From the NCBI GenBank assembly GCA_003533825.1, contig DQCG01000400.1, forward strand, positions 1 to 6,190: a stretch of 6,190 nt of DNA, read 5' to 3'. The notes beneath the pieces are model-generated. The model saw only the letters and a list, made by a program, of their open reading frames with translations. It was not told the DNA's origin and did no database searches. Source of the DNA: Phycisphaerales bacterium (GTDB lineage Bacteria; Planctomycetota; Phycisphaerae; Sedimentisphaerales; Anaerobacaceae). Below, one piece after another: positions 6,147 to 6,190 of the stretch (position 1 is the stretch's first letter; the number at the start of each line of letters is the position of its first letter). A program made the translations under genes and the position numbers.

Positions 6147-6190
6147 ATGTTCGTGAAGTATTTGAAAGACTGCCGGGAATTCATCGCCGG
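6147..6190 (+). CDS. Start of a probable small cupin-domain protein (partial)
   Basis: Only the first 14 complete codons and part of the next are present: MFVKYLKDCREFIA, then a glycine. The stretch resembles, from memory, the N-terminus of small single-domain cupins in which a phrase like KDCxEFIAGD is followed by a metal-binding beta-barrel; the barrel itself lies outside the window. The ATG at 6147 is preferred over the in-frame ATG at 6141 because GGGAGA ends six bases before 6147 but directly abuts 6141. It is divergent from the sulfatase. That it is a real gene is well supported by the ribosome binding site and by sequence style; the cupin call is tentative. Confidence 0.55.
   Translation, partial: MFVKYLKDCREFIA

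Noticed and set aside
5870..6184. Minus-strand open frame of 104 codons in the divergent region
   Set aside because: It overlaps the promoters and the start of the rightward gene, has no recognisable domain and no good ribosome binding site near its start.

Overview
The window looks like bacterial chromosome from a heterotrophic, polysaccharide-degrading lineage. The best fit is a planctomycete-type bacterium (Phycisphaerae/Sedimentisphaerales-like). This is inferred from a Tat-exported sulfatase carrying a hexosaminidase-C-like domain and HEAT repeats, a secreted carbon-nitrogen hydrolase with a lectin-like front domain, and a large ATPase-TPR protein, all in a medium-GC background. No rRNA, tRNA, transposase, CRISPR array or phage gene is visible, so the assignment rests on gene style only.

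Layout, left to right. Positions 1-130 lie downstream of the first gene and begin with a short hairpin repeat cut by the window edge. Three genes then run on the minus strand. In transcription order they are: an exported sulfatase (3604-5820, start moved from a TTG at 5835 to an ATG with a good ribosome binding site); a STAND-type NTPase with a winged-helix-like segment and five 40-residue TPR units (1527-3494); and a secreted nitrilase-superfamily amidohydrolase (131-1483). The sulfatase and ATPase genes are 109 bases apart, and that gap holds a small hairpin and a degenerate 7-base tandem repeat. The ATPase and nitrilase genes are 43 bases apart, across a purine-rich (minus-strand) spacer. 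Co-transcription of all three is plausible but not shown. Right of the sulfatase is a 326-base divergent intergenic region with candidate promoters for both directions. It ends at the first 15 codons of a plus-strand gene, probably a small cupin protein, cut by the right edge.

How the parts may work together (inference): the sulfatase would remove sulfate esters or N-sulfates from a glycan outside the cytoplasm, and the nitrilase-like enzyme would hydrolyse a C-N bond in an unknown substrate in the same compartment. The STAND-TPR protein is cytoplasmic and has neither a DNA-binding nor a toxic effector domain, so its link to its neighbours is unclear.

The most interesting points are: (1) the divergent control region, where both proposed -35 boxes sit in matching inverted TGATTTG repeats; (2) a perfect palindrome over the ribosome binding site of the rightward gene; (3) the STAND protein without an effector placed between two exported hydrolases; and (4) the domain fusions on both hydrolases. 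I see no convincing new defence or mobile system in this window.
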